This document shows positions 24,761 through 35,984 of a DNA stretch of 64,000 bases, in pieces. The translations under genes and the position numbers were made by a program. The number at the start of each line of letters is the position of its first letter. Within the stretch, counting starts at the first letter, position 1. Source of the DNA: Trichostrongylus colubriformis (Eukaryota; Nematoda; Chromadorea; Rhabditida; Trichostrongylidae); assembly GCA_963978905.1 (NCBI GenBank), contig OZ022260.1:11521725-11585724 (forward strand), read 5' to 3'. The notes under the pieces were generated by a model. That model was not told where the DNA came from and searched no databases. It saw only the letters and a program-made list of their open reading frames with translations.

Positions 24761-26160
24761 TCGAGTCCTAAAGTCCATTGTGTGGTCCTGAAGTGGACTT
24801 TAATTGGCTGGGTGCTTGCACGATTTGAATTGGACCAATGAAAAAAGTGATAAGTGAAAGTTGATGCGCTCCTGCGAGTAATTGACTCACACTTTCGGCT
24901 GCAGTATCCGCCTCGGAAATCCAGTGCCGTAGCCGGGAGATCTACAGGAGCCACTTTATCTGCAGGAGCGCGTCAACTAAATCTGCAATTGGGCTCTAAG
25001 TTGTCGGAAAAATTCGTTTCACGGCGTATCCCACACGCTCACTACCGTAACCGTCTAGAGTACGGTATGTGGGTATTGACTTCATACTATCCAAAAAATC
25101 ATTAGACTTTTAAGGATATTACAAAAATGTACAACAAAATCTACATTTTGTGCACTCTGATGGCAGCAAGTCATTTTATTGGGAAAAATCTGGTTACTGA
25201 CTTTTGCCAGTATCATAATTTTAAGAAGGATCCAGCATTTTTGAAACGCCCCAACGAATTGGACCTTTTTTCGTGAGTGATTTAATGGTAGACCAAGTTG
25301 CACTGAATCTGTGTCTCCAGAAAATCCAAAAATGTCATCGATCGATAAAGACGGTCCTATCACCTGGTAAGTGCGGTTATCGATCGATTAAGGGCCTTTT
25401 TTGGTTCAGTTGATCGAGTCAAACGTCACTAAAAAGTAGCTCGTGAAGGGAAAAAGTTCTTCGAGGATCCTTCTTCCCAAATCCAAATCCCCTTTTTATT
25501 CGTCAACTCTTACTTGACCCTGATTATAAGGAGATCTTCTACGTGTAAGATGGTAATAGACAGCGTAATAAATCGTTTGTGTGTAATTACGGCCCTTTGG
25601 TTGTTTTTTCGTGCCGCAAAAACCCCCAATGCACTTTCCTTATCGAGCTTTCGCTACCGTAATCGGACACGGCGAGGTGCACGTAGCACCACTCACTTTC
25701 TTTCGCGTCATGACCGGTCCCATTTGGGGTGCATTTACCGGAACACCTATGGGTGGATAGTGGATTTGTCAGTGGTGGTTACAGGCTGGATCATCACACT
25801 GACATTTCCCTGAATGGCTGAAATCTCTCTGTCCACCCACTATCATCAACGCTCGCTATGAATGGGTAGGCCCGGCTGACCGCACTGGGCACTCCCACAG
25901 TGGATGGAACGTCCCCAAGTTGCTTTTTAGAGGAGCTCATTATGTCAGGGTCCCCCTCCCCTCACGGAATCGGCTCATTTTGCAAAGTCAAACAAGCGCT
26001 CTCTCGTGCATTATTCATGACTGGGCTAAAAATAGTTGATGGGATCACCGAAAGTTATGTACGGGATGTTCCGCTTTCAATTACGAATGGAAGTTGCGTG
26101 CTTGGCGTATTCCGAAGAGATCAACCAGCGTTGGTCTGCTTATCGTTCTTGGCATTCAGG
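24761..26160. other. Intergenic, nothing recognised
   Basis: ATCGATCGATAAAGA-like and ATCGATCGATTAAGG-like blocks near 25337 and 25380 form a local repeat. No coding model is supported. Confidence 0.4.
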
Positions 26161-26195
26161 AGAAAGTTCTAGAATGTTCTAGAGGGTTTTAGAAG
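26161..26195. promoter_or_regulatory. Heat shock element array (alternating nGAAn/nTTCn)
   Basis: Seven consecutive 5-bp blocks alternate in the way expected for HSF trimer binding; five are exact, with core TTCTAGAATGTTCTAGA at 26167-26183, and two are imperfect. It lies ~1.8 kb upstream of the CH-domain gene start. The HSF role is inferred from the motif alone. Confidence 0.6.
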
Positions 26196-26605
26196 AAGGC
26201 TACAGCTATCGATGGAACATCGCTGACCACAACACGCCAAGCCTGCTCCCCTGTGGGCGGAGCCTCGATCTGATGAGGTGTTGGGGCGGGGCCAGCGATC
26301 GCAACGGCAGCGGTAATCTGACAACGCGTCGCGCGACGCGCGAATCGCTGCTGAGCCGCAAAGGCAGGGAGGCGGTGCCTGCGTTGTCTTCAGTTACCGT
26401 GCTATCTCGTGTCCCTCCCAAGCTCTCATGGGTGACCTGCAGATGATGTTACTGACACACTGGAGGTCGTTCGCTGGGCGACCTCTCCTCCTCTTCTTCT
26501 TATGTCACCTCTCACTTCTCGAGTCCCGGGCCATGTTACGCCACATCCATTCATTCTCTGTCACTATATGCGTTCCGCAGCTTTTTTTGCGTTTTTTTCA
26601 CTTGA

Positions 26606-26630
26606 ATTCTAGAACATTCCACAAGATTCT
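26606..26630. promoter_or_regulatory. Second heat shock element array
   Basis: Blocks ATTCT AGAAC ATTCC, one imperfect block, then ATTCT. Four of five pentamers fit the alternating HSF pattern. It is inverted relative to the array at 26161. Confidence 0.55.
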
Positions 26631-26929
26631 ACGCATGTCTCGTACTTTTCTTTGTTATTAAATTCACTTTGATCGCTGTGGATTACGATAGTGGCGTGTT
26701 GTGTCGTGTTCGGACGCGTTGATCTACCGTAATCTCTCCCGGTCGATTTTGGCGCGATTTCACCGGTTTAAACAGGTAACGGTCGGTGCCATTTTGCTGG
26801 TCATTCGTCGCTATGGACGCCGTTGACGTCTGTACTGCGGTCATTCCTTTCGTAATTCATTATCTCACCTCATTTGTGGATGTTTGTTGTTTATTTTTTG
26901 TTTACGTCACAATTATGTGATAAGCGGTG

Positions 26930-27153
26930 GGGTCAAATCAAGTCGGGGGGAGACGCAATTTTGTGTCAAGTCGGCTCCTTTCCCTCCCTAGGCTTAGGCT
27001 AAAATTGATATCCTCTCTTTCCACATGAAAAAGCATCTGTCAAAGCATAGGTTACATCTGCTTTAGCCTAAGCCTAGGGAGGGAAAGAAGCTTTGACGTT
27101 GGTGAAAATTTGACGCAAAGTTGCGTCTCCCCCCCCCCGACTTGATTTGACCC
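26930..27153. mobile_element. MITE E with perfect 8-bp target duplication
   Basis: Starts GGGTCAAATCAAGTCGGGGG and ends with the complement. The arms are ~85 bp with small indels (the C run on the right is longer), and the inner arms contain CCCTCCCTAGGCTTAGGCT and its complement. AAGCGGTG is present exactly at 26922-26929 and 27154-27161. The 8-bp duplication suggests hAT-type mobilisation (MULE is the alternative). It lies ~0.8 kb upstream of the CH-domain gene. Confidence 0.92.
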
Positions 27154-27958
27154 AAGCGGTGTTTTAAAGCTGTTGCAAAACTTTCTAAAATTCTATGGTT
27201 TTTGGAAGGCTAGGATGGGCCCAATGCCATCAAGTTCTTCTCACGCTGTGTTTCCCTCAGCACTATCATGAACTCTTTTTTGAAATTCGTGAGGAAGTTA
27301 GTCCGAGCCTCAGTTAGGAAGAAGCCCTACCCCTTCCAAAATAAGTCTTATCTCAGATAAAAATATACACTTGAGTGTACAAATTGGTGATTGTAGAACG
27401 GTATCGGGTGAGCACAACAACTAGTCACCCCAATTACGGTAGCACCAAAATTTGTGTTATTTAAAACACTTTTTGGTTGGTAGATAATAATGGGATTGAA
27501 AGTTGTATTTATTATCTTGATCATTCGAATGAGAATCAGATGTCAGAATTTTCACTTTTCAAATGATGGCCAGCTCACGTAATACTACGCCATTCCAAAC
27601 AATACTCTTTTTCTAGAAAATACTCAATTTTTGAACTCCCGGTCTCCTTCGCTCTACAGCGACTCTAAATCATTGGTGGTGTTTATTTGTTTTGTCAACA
27701 CCATCCGTGTCCCCAGATGGTGTTGTGATATCAACAGTTATTTAATGACGGTGACTCACTTATGTAGTTGTGAATATGTTACTGTCCTGTTGAATCACCG
27801 CGTCGACATTTTCAGTAACTGTTGCTTTCGAATGACTCATCGTTTTTACACAGCGGAAGTCTCTTCATCGTTCTCTTTGTACTTCTGTGTTTTACTGGAC
27901 AAACAAGTCAGCTTGTAGAGTATCGCCAGTCGTCTAACTACCCATCATAACACTGACG
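27154..27958 (+). promoter_or_regulatory. Upstream region of the CH-domain gene
   Basis: This is the 805 bases between MITE E and the start codon and should contain the proximal promoter, though no core element is identifiable. A CAAGTCAG acceptor-like site ending at 27911 leaves a 47-base leader before the ATG and could be a trans-splice site, as is common in nematodes; that is inference. Confidence 0.4.
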
Positions 27959-30900
27959 ATGTCAGAAGAGCAGAAGATTGTGCAAGAAACTGTTACTGTC
28001 ACAACCACACTTGTTGAAGAAGAACAAGCACCGGCTCTTCCCACCACTGAGCCACCAAAGGACGACGTGGGTAAACCTGCTGAGCCTGAGGTCAGTTTTT
28101 CGCTGGTCCGTCACGTTTTTTTCGATCAAACCTAAGTACATGGAGTGTGCGCCAGTTTTTTTTTTACGCCGTTCGCGGCGAAGCTATAAATTCATGCCGC
28201 TTTTTCGGCTAACCCCTCTTTGATGCTTATCGCAGGGCAGGCTCTGAGTGTACATCTTTAGGAATTCGTTAGCAAAGGTTTTTGGAGTTAACCACACTCT
28301 CGAATATTCGCAATTTCAATGGATATGTTTTGAACGAGGGATCATTGGGTCTGTTTAGGTTACCGAGGCACCGAAAACTGAAGAAAAACCAGCTGAAGAG
28401 GCCACAAAGGAGGAGAAACCAGCTCATCGTATTTTCAAACGGCCAACGCTGAAATGGGGTAAGAAACGTGACGAGCCAGCTGCTCAGCGAGAGCCTGAGC
28501 AGGCGAAGGATATTCGCGAGGACGCCCTAGGATGGATTGCGCAACAAATTCCACCAGCTGTTCACAAAGTAGGGATTCGCATACTATATCCACCTCAGAC
28601 CTCACTATAGAATGTAATATTCAGGTGAACTATTTCGTATTGGAATGGGCTCAGAAGTTGGCTTATGGTGACGGGGAGCGACCAGCTCTACCAGGAAAAG
28701 ACAATTCAGTGACTCGCAATCAGTTTTTGGCTTTCTTGCGAGACGGAAAGCTACTGGCTGCTCTTGCAAACAAACTGCAGGTGAGCCATTAGCTTCGGTT
28801 TTTCGTGCACTTGCACTTTTTCCGTCAGCACCGCGGATAGATTTGCAAAGCGATATTGCGCGTTGCGATCAAAAGATTATGTATTCGTAGCAGTTGAGTG
28901 TACATTTTTTTTCCAGAAAAAAATTGTTGAATTGACAATTCCTTTGTTTAGCGGATGAGTTTCTGTGGAATGATAGTTCACCTGTCCTTGTTTGTTACAT
29001 ACGGGAATAGCCTAATCACCCACTTCACGCGTAATGCGTACTTAGGGGCTTTGTTTCGCAACATGAAGACTATTGTGTCGGTATAATCCGCCTTTGATGG
29101 TTAATATTACCTGATGGCGAAAGGTGTTGGTGGAACCCGATAGAAATTCGCACTTGAAGTTTTTATAGGAGCTCTTCTATGTAGGAGGTCTCCTTATTAA
29201 GAGCTTGTCTGAAGAGCTTCATTTAAAAACGCCAATAGGTTTCATCTGAATGCTGCTGTTTTTCAGCCTGGATCAGTGAACATCGAACCCGAGATTACTG
29301 CAGAGGCGGCTCCAGTGACTGGATCTGCACCGGTGACTGAACCAGAAAAGCAGGCCGAAACACTCGCGGCTGCCGAACCGTCGAAGGAAGGAGAAGAAAA
29401 GAAGGAAGAGCCTACTGCAGAACCAGCAAAAGCCGAGGAGAAACCCGCCGCGCCAGCTCAGAAGACACAAAAAGAAAAGCAAGCCGATCTCATCAACCAG
29501 TTTGTCGCCTGGGCAAGAAATATTCTCGGATTCGAGGAAGGAAGGGTAAGAGTTCCAGTAATCCGTTGAGATCGTGTATATGTTGCAGGGGTAAGGTGAT
29601 CCTTTTCGATGAAAGTGAGGATAATTGGTATGAGGTGTGGCTTTGAACATTGCACATTGGGTGGCGTCCCAATAGTGACCATATGGCGTGTTTTATCGTG
29701 CTGCAAGACATTATCTGATCACACTGAGACTGGCTATTTCAAATAGGATCCATTATAATTTGTTGTGAGCCTAAACATTGTTGGGCACTTGTTCATCCCT
29801 TATTGAGATGGGAGAGGTGACCATCCGCAACACTCCGATAGATGTTGAGTATCTGATGGCACTTATGTTTGTCCTCAATACGCTCAAGAAGGACATATGT
29901 GGTGGTTGCGTGACATAGGGTGGGGTGATTATTACATGTAATTATGCTGCCATAAATTGATTGATGAAAGGTTCGTTTCATGGAATATCCATAGTATTCG
30001 AAGCTTCAGTACGCTACAGTAGAAAAGATGATGTTCGTAAAAGCAATTTTGAGGAGTCCTCTCGCTTCTTGATAGGTTTTGGCGTCGCTGAGAAAGGGTC
30101 ACTTGCACTCTTATCTGAGTGCTGCTTCAGGGTAAATCAACTCTGCTATTTCCGGGGCGATGTGGGAACTATTGACCGCTCCACCGCTCCATGTCACCGT
30201 CAGGGTCAGCCTTCTTGTATCGGTTGTATGACCTCCAATTGAGTAAAAGATGCCGAAAATCAGATAGCAACACGGCGCAGGTCAGCATGTGACAGATAAT
30301 TGCGTAAGGGAATTTGACGCGTTCCTAGAAGGTAACGATGGTAAAGCAACGGTGTGACTTTGTTAGGATATCTGTTTTGCTAAATGTGACGTAAGCTTAC
30401 ATTATTAAAACGATGCATTCAGAGAGGGAGAGTTCCACTGTCAAAAATAGCCTCTCTGGATCTCCACAGTAACTGAGTTTAGGTGTCCTTTCTTCTTTGG
30501 CGGGTTTCTTTGTTCATATATAATTATGTCGGCTAACCTCACTAATTCGCGATAGTGTGGCTTACGGCGATGCGCGTACTCGGCTTATGTGCCCTCCAAG
30601 GTCAATGAAGCGCGGCGTTTGTTTGGGTTGCAGATCATCGTTTGGCTTGGCAGTTAGCCACGGATTTGCGGAGTTGTTGTGCACTTTGTGCTCACTCGCC
30701 GTCCGCAGGAATGTAAAGGAAGTGCCTTGTCCTTGTCTCTTGTCAATATAGTTATCATGAGCCTGCAGAGTTGAGGAACGTGACATTCGCAGCGATGATT
30801 GATGTCAGATTAAATGAGAAATGTTTTAAGTTAAGTCGTCAGGTCACTAGGTAATGCCGATTTTTGTAGGTGCACTGTGGATTTTTTTCATAGCTTCCTA

Positions 30901-32903
30901 GTTTGACCTTCGAAGCTTGGTGAGAGCGTTACGTTCCCAGGCGCTGTAACACCAAAAGTTCGTCAGCATCTGGGCCGATATTGCTTTTGTACAACTATTT
31001 ATTGCGGTCTGGCCCGCAGCAGTATCGTTCGTTTCACTCACGAAATTCGATATGTGAACAGATATATCCGCTAGATGGAAAGCGGGTCGTTCGGTCACTC
31101 GGTCTCCCCCCCACACTCGTTCATTCGGCAGGTACGAGACAAGCAAGATATACGCGTCAGCCCCACAAATATGCAAATGGACTCGCGTACTGATTGATGA
31201 CGACATCACGTCACCGACAGGTCGAGTGTGTGTTGTAATGCAATACACGAATGTCTAAGATCTTACGGAATGGAGATCGCGTTACTCTAAAGTCTCACAG
31301 TAACCCCTAGGTTACGTAAAAGTGGCTGTGAAATCTATCGTGGGGGTAGCCGGGGGAAGTGAAGACTCTCAGCGGGTTTGGAAGATGGCGTTCTGGCTCG
31401 CAGTAATGAGTTAATCCCGCCGATCATTGAGACAAGCGCGTTTGGGGCATTGAGTAGATGGAATGCAATTAGGTCTTCCTCGACGTTATTTATGGGCGCA
31501 GGAAGACATTGCAACAGAGTCCTATGCTTCTGAGTGCAGAGTGAAGCCATCTATAGGGCATTCCGAGGTCGCACGATCGACTTGATTATGCAGAGGGCGC
31601 ATAGCTTTTGGAGCAAAGAATATTCGTTGTATTTGACAGATGCGGCGTCGTGGGTTTTCGCTCGAGTTAATTGTCCTTCCCCTTTGCCACCCAGCACACC
31701 AAATGGCCTCGCGAGCTGACCGAGCAAGGGATTATGAAATGAGGGCCTTCGGCGTCCTTGTTCTTTTACATGCGAGCGTTGCGAAATCCGTCGCGTCACG
31801 TTCATTTACTAGGGGATTTGCGACTGAGTTTTCTTCAGTTGCTGAGCAAAGGTTGTCAGTCGAGCATAGACTGTTATCGAACATTTGGTAGTTTGATGGA
31901 CGGTAGTCCTTTGAACGCTGACTGACCACGACAAATAAAGCGCGACGGTTGGGCGCCAGTCTAACAACTCTTTAATGTCGGTAAGTTTTGTGAACTTGTG
32001 ACATGAGGTGTATGAGTCACCTTGCACTGATCGGGGTCGTTGTGGGTCTGCTGCGATATGAGTGGATGGAGAATGAGTGATGGGGATAGTGGATGGGGCA
32101 TTGAGATATCTTTCTTCAAACGATTTTTAACAACTAATAGATTAGGTGGAGCTGGCGAAAAGCATTAGTTTGCGTTTTTCAAGTAGTCGATTAACTGTAC
32201 CAGTCTTGGCAAATAATGACGTCGTCTGCTTCTCTCGAAATAGTATAAGGGATCACCAGCAGAGTTCAGTCTTGATGATATGGGTAAAAGGTTGAGTACT
32301 GAGTTGCTTGATGAGCTCGAAGTGCTTTCTTCCCCTTTATTCATTGGTTAGTGGTTGTTTGACGTGTTCCATTCATTTATCTGATGATGTGTTTAGGGAA
32401 TCACCACAGCAGATCTCTTGGAAAAAGGAAAGGCTGGCTACCCAGCTGTGTTTGACGCACTTTGGCAACTTGCCATGAAGGCACAGACGCAATTCCAACA
32501 AGAAGGCATTGATGTTGATAGTGTGCTGTCCGCTGCTAGTCAAGTCGTTCGCACCAATATTATTCAGTCGATTCTGAATTTTTTCAAGGTTTGTGGGTTT
32601 TTTGAAGTTTTGGTAGCTATGGAGCGTGACCCGAACACTTATCAGTTTTCACATTTTTCACTTTTTTTTCAGCGTCGTCCAGCGCCTGTCACTGAAAAGA
32701 AAGATGAGCCAAAGGAGCCTGCTCCGACTGAGAGTGGAGACGCGGTACCAAATGCACCCGAGGGAGAACAAGTAGAGGAAGAGGAATGCAAAAAGGTGTG
32801 TAGATGGTTATTGCGCTTGCATTTTTTTGCATTGAGTCTTGAATACTGTTATTGCTTGTTTCAGATCGATGCATTGAAGTCTGCCCCTGTTGCGGCCAAT
32901 TGA
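27959..32903 (+). CDS. Calponin-homology (CH) domain protein, 7 exons, 376 aa
   Basis: Exons: 27959-28090, 28359-28568, 28625-28780, 29267-29545, 32397-32588, 32673-32795, 32865-32903. Every intron is GT-AG and every exon is a whole number of codons, so all joins are phase 0. The start MSEEQKIVQETV is the first ATG in the open frame. Residues ~1-100 are Glu/Pro/Lys-rich and disordered. The CH fold is in two blocks: residues ~115-175 (FVLEWAQKL, then LRDGKLLAALANKLQPGSV, the usual CH motif) and ~235-295 (INQFVAWARNILGFEE, then TTADLLEKGK and VFDALWQLAM). Between them exon 4 inserts ~60 residues rich in Ala, Pro, Glu and Lys. The tail is again acidic. Single CH domains of this calponin/transgelin type act on actin or at the cell cortex; the closest protein I recall is nematode CHDP-1, but the orthology is not proven here. 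Intron 4 is 2.85 kb; the others are 56 to 486 bp. Confidence 0.93.
29546..32396 (+). other. Large intron 4 of the CH-domain gene
   Basis: 2851 bases between donor AGG|GTAAGAG and acceptor GTGTTTAG|GGA. It shows no clear repeat-family member and no nested gene could be supported on either strand; open frames are short and lack joining splice sites. Its size relative to the other introns suggests regulatory content or an alternative first exon, which is inference. Confidence 0.6.
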
Positions 32904-35799
32904 GGTGTTCCAGAGATTGTCGATCATTTCCTTTGTTCAGTTCAGATCTGCCGGTTGTTTCTTTCCCCCACGACGTTCCCCACTCACCCTTTTCTCGTGT
33001 TCTCCTGTCATCCTCTGCGAAACTTCAAACTTAGGTGAGCTTCCCTCTGTGAATCTCCTAAAATTTTTATGTAGTTCCCCGTGAGAGCATCACCTTCTCA
33101 TCATGGTTGCATGTTGCAATAACTAAGCGCGGATCTAGTAGTGCGGCGATCCGTGGCTGGCAGTCGCTTGCAGATAATTGTCGCACGGCCTCAACAATGA
33201 TGGGAATTTCGGTTGACGCGGGTCGTTCGTTTTACAGCCAGAAGTTTTTCTATTGTTGAATTTCGCGCTGGATCTGTTCTATGTCCCCGAACGACCGTAA
33301 CATGAAATCGCTGGATCCTAATGTGAGCGTTTATGGTGATGGAAATATGCACGAGCGGTAGATATGGGAGGATAGCTCAGTTGAAGAAGGGTTGTGGGTG
33401 ACCTTGTTTGGCTTTTTTCTTTGCCACATACCATTAGCGTTTGTTGGTAGACAAATGCGATCCAACCCTGCCGCATCTCTGTATGAGTCATTCACTATGA
33501 GTACTTTTACTATCATCAGTAGCTTTTCGCATGACTGGTTTCCTATTAGACTACCTGCCAGGTGTTGGGGATTCAATTTGGGCTAATAATGATGTTTTTA
33601 GGAATGGAGTGGTCAGAAAATAGCCAGTGTTAGTGGGATCTGGTATCGGCGCAGCCTATAAGTGGTCATCGAGTGGGCTACCGGGTTACGTAAACGTGTG
33701 TTCCATTGTCGCGCGTGCTGCGTTCCTGCCTGCTTTTGTTTTGCGCAGCGCTCTGACCACCACACGGCTGGTGTTTATCGTCTATGCAAATTAGTGGGCT
33801 GATTGTGGTGTCGATGTTGGTAGTGGTGGAGAGGGTGAGATAGATATGCGCCATCGATGAGAGGCAAACGACACAGATAGGCAGTGTCGCCATAGCTCGC
33901 GAGATGAGCGCGCAGCGGTCAGCGAATGCTGGATTGTGGTTGAGTGATTTGCTGGCATCTGGCGATGGCTATCTCGGCTTAATGTGTCAAAGATTGCGCG
34001 TGTCGTATGAATTCTAATAGCTAGTACGGTAGCAGTATCACCATTTGTAATGCAACACCAGACAGCGAAACAGTACGCAGTACGCGTTGAAGGTCGCGGC
34101 CGGAAGTGATTAGGGAAGTTATTATGTGGTGCGCCTTGATGTACAGGTGAACGTTGAGTGCTTGAACGACCTTCAAGCAGTGCCGAGGTTGAGCGAGGTC
34201 GAGTGACAAATCGGTCACTCGGTTCCATTGGGCTGTGCAGCATGATTGGAGCGAAAGCAGCCTGACAAATAGCCATACGGGACGGGGTGCCATGGTCTTA
34301 GATATTGGTCGTCAGCTGCCTTGGTGGGGAAATGTGATGGTCTCTGGAAAATGGGCGTTGAAAGTGCTCCCGTATCCGTGTTAGGGCTGTTTTATTGTAT
34401 TATTACCAAGTAGCTTCGGTGTAAAAATGGGATACAAAATGTTAATTTTTACAGATATGCTTCCGACTGCGTTCGAAGTGTGGTCGTTAAGTTCGAGCTT
34501 CAATTCCATTGTGGTATTGTCGTTAGTCGTTACATCGTCGATCATGTAATCTTCGCATCGTTTCAAAAATGTGTCCGATTTTTCTAATTTAATTGTTCAT
34601 TGTTTCATATGAAATTATTTTTATATTGGCTCCTCCCACTGTAATTCCTAGGCAGTCCACTCCAGGACAGTGACTGTCACATGTTCTTCTAAAAGCAAAA
34701 GATAACGCAGTTGAGGAGCGATATTTGGTAGCTGATAGCTTGATATTTTGTCATTATCGTTGATCGATTGCTGTCTCTTAGCGCTTGGGTGGAGCTTGAC
34801 GAGGTTCTGAGTTTTTTACTTTTAATTATGTGATTGATATTGATAGTAAATGATCGTCATTGTCAAGCGTCACCTAGAATCACGTTGTTTGTTGTATATG
34901 TATTCATATCGGATCGATAGATTTCTTCTTTTCCTTGTTTGGTATTTCCTCGACCTCAACTGAGAGGTCATCATCATCATTATCATCATCATGCGTATAT
35001 TGGATAGCATTATTATGCCTCTATTACTACTTTTAACCGTATCGAACTAATGCTCTTTACCCCATATTTGAATTGGCGCTACACACCATTTTTAATTGAT
35101 CTGTATTTTGATTGAGATTATGCTTGGTCTTCAGCTTGATGTGTGTTGACATGCAAACCGAGGTAATAAAAGTCGCCTTCACAAGGGTAGAGTTATTTCT
35201 CGTAAGGGTCGTGGGCTCTGTGTGCATATGTTATATAAGTTTCGACGGAAGTGAGTAGTTTCCGCCATTTATCCCGAAGTTCAACAAAGTACTCGCTATT
35301 ACATATGCGTATTGCTGGGTTGCCCTTTTTGAAAGAGCACTTGCATCGCTGTCGGGGGTGTATATTTACCCAAGAGGGACTTTGATGTTTGGAAGTGAAC
35401 GTGAGCGAGTAGATTATTCCATTAATGTGGTACAACGGCCAGTGACTTGCTACACAGTGGTGGCGACGGCGGATGAGGACAGCACACCGGTGAATGGTAA
35501 TCGAGCGGGGGTTGTTTTGCTCTGCCCTGCACACCCCCTGTGGTGCATTTTTGAGCTCGGGGGGTGGAGGTTACCACGAATAACATTGGTTAATGAGTTG
35601 TGAGTGCCAGGTACTGGGCGCAGAGGACGGATGCCCGGGTTGGTTACAGTTCAAAAGTCGACCGTTATGCTGGGAAACAAAAAGTTAGGTTTCGCTTCTT
35701 GACAGAGTACGGCATGAGTCAATGTTTGCTCGAAGGGAGGTTGCTTTAGTCTGTTCAGAATTCAACTCGTTTTCGGGATACGTCTGGATAGGGGTTCAG
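32904..35799 (+). other. 3' region downstream of the CH-domain gene
   Basis: No AATAAA lies close to the stop codon. The first good AATAAA noticed is at 35165-35170, so the 3' UTR may be long (~2.3 kb) or use a variant signal nearer the stop. A TCATCATCATTATC-type microsatellite lies at about 34968-34992. No other gene recognised. Confidence 0.4.
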
Positions 35800-35984
35800 G
35801 CATGGGCACGGGACCACGGGCAGGCATAGATCAATTGCATCAATTATTAATCGAAGCACTTACAGGAACCGGAAGGGGTCCAATGAAAAGGGAAGATGCA
35901 AAGAAATTATCACTTTGTAATGAATATTTAGAGTTAGAAGCGATAATCGGTGGAGAAACCGGTGATCAAAATCGCGACGCTGTG
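35800..35984 (+). CDS. Candidate internal exon, unknown protein
   Basis: An open block between a GGGTTCAG acceptor and a GTG|GTGTGT donor, encoding GTGPRAGIDQLHQLLIEAL and then GRGPMKREDAKKLSLCNEYL and EAIIGGETGDQ. The residue composition is that of a soluble helical protein, and A/T-ending codons (GAA, TTA, AAA) dominate, unlike the GC-rich repeats nearby. I do not recognise the family. It could belong to an undetected gene on the + strand or be chance. Confidence 0.3.

Larger units (their letters stand above)
26161..26630. mobile_element. Probable element with heat-shock-element arrays near both ends
   Basis: The two ends share GAATGTTCTAGA in opposite orientation, consistent with terminal inverted repeats of a ~470-bp element. 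The interior is GC-rich and contains a GTCGCGCGACGCGCG palindrome near 26330-26341 and a GTGGGCGGAGC motif. Known precedent: Helitron-type elements in Caenorhabditis carry HSF-1 binding sites. Whether this is such an element is inference; no second copy is present in the window. Confidence 0.4.

Noticed and set aside
26600..26661. Frame containing the second heat shock array (SRTFHKILRMSRTFLCY)
   Set aside because: It overlaps repeat-like DNA and has no further support as coding sequence.
29273..29650. 125-codon frame on the - strand
   Set aside because: It is antisense to exon 4 of the CH-domain gene; the Phe/Leu/Cys-rich composition is the mirror of the Glu/Ala/Lys-rich exon.
33363..33400. 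GGATAGCTCAGTTG resembling a tRNA A box
   Set aside because: No B box or cloverleaf follows within tRNA distance.
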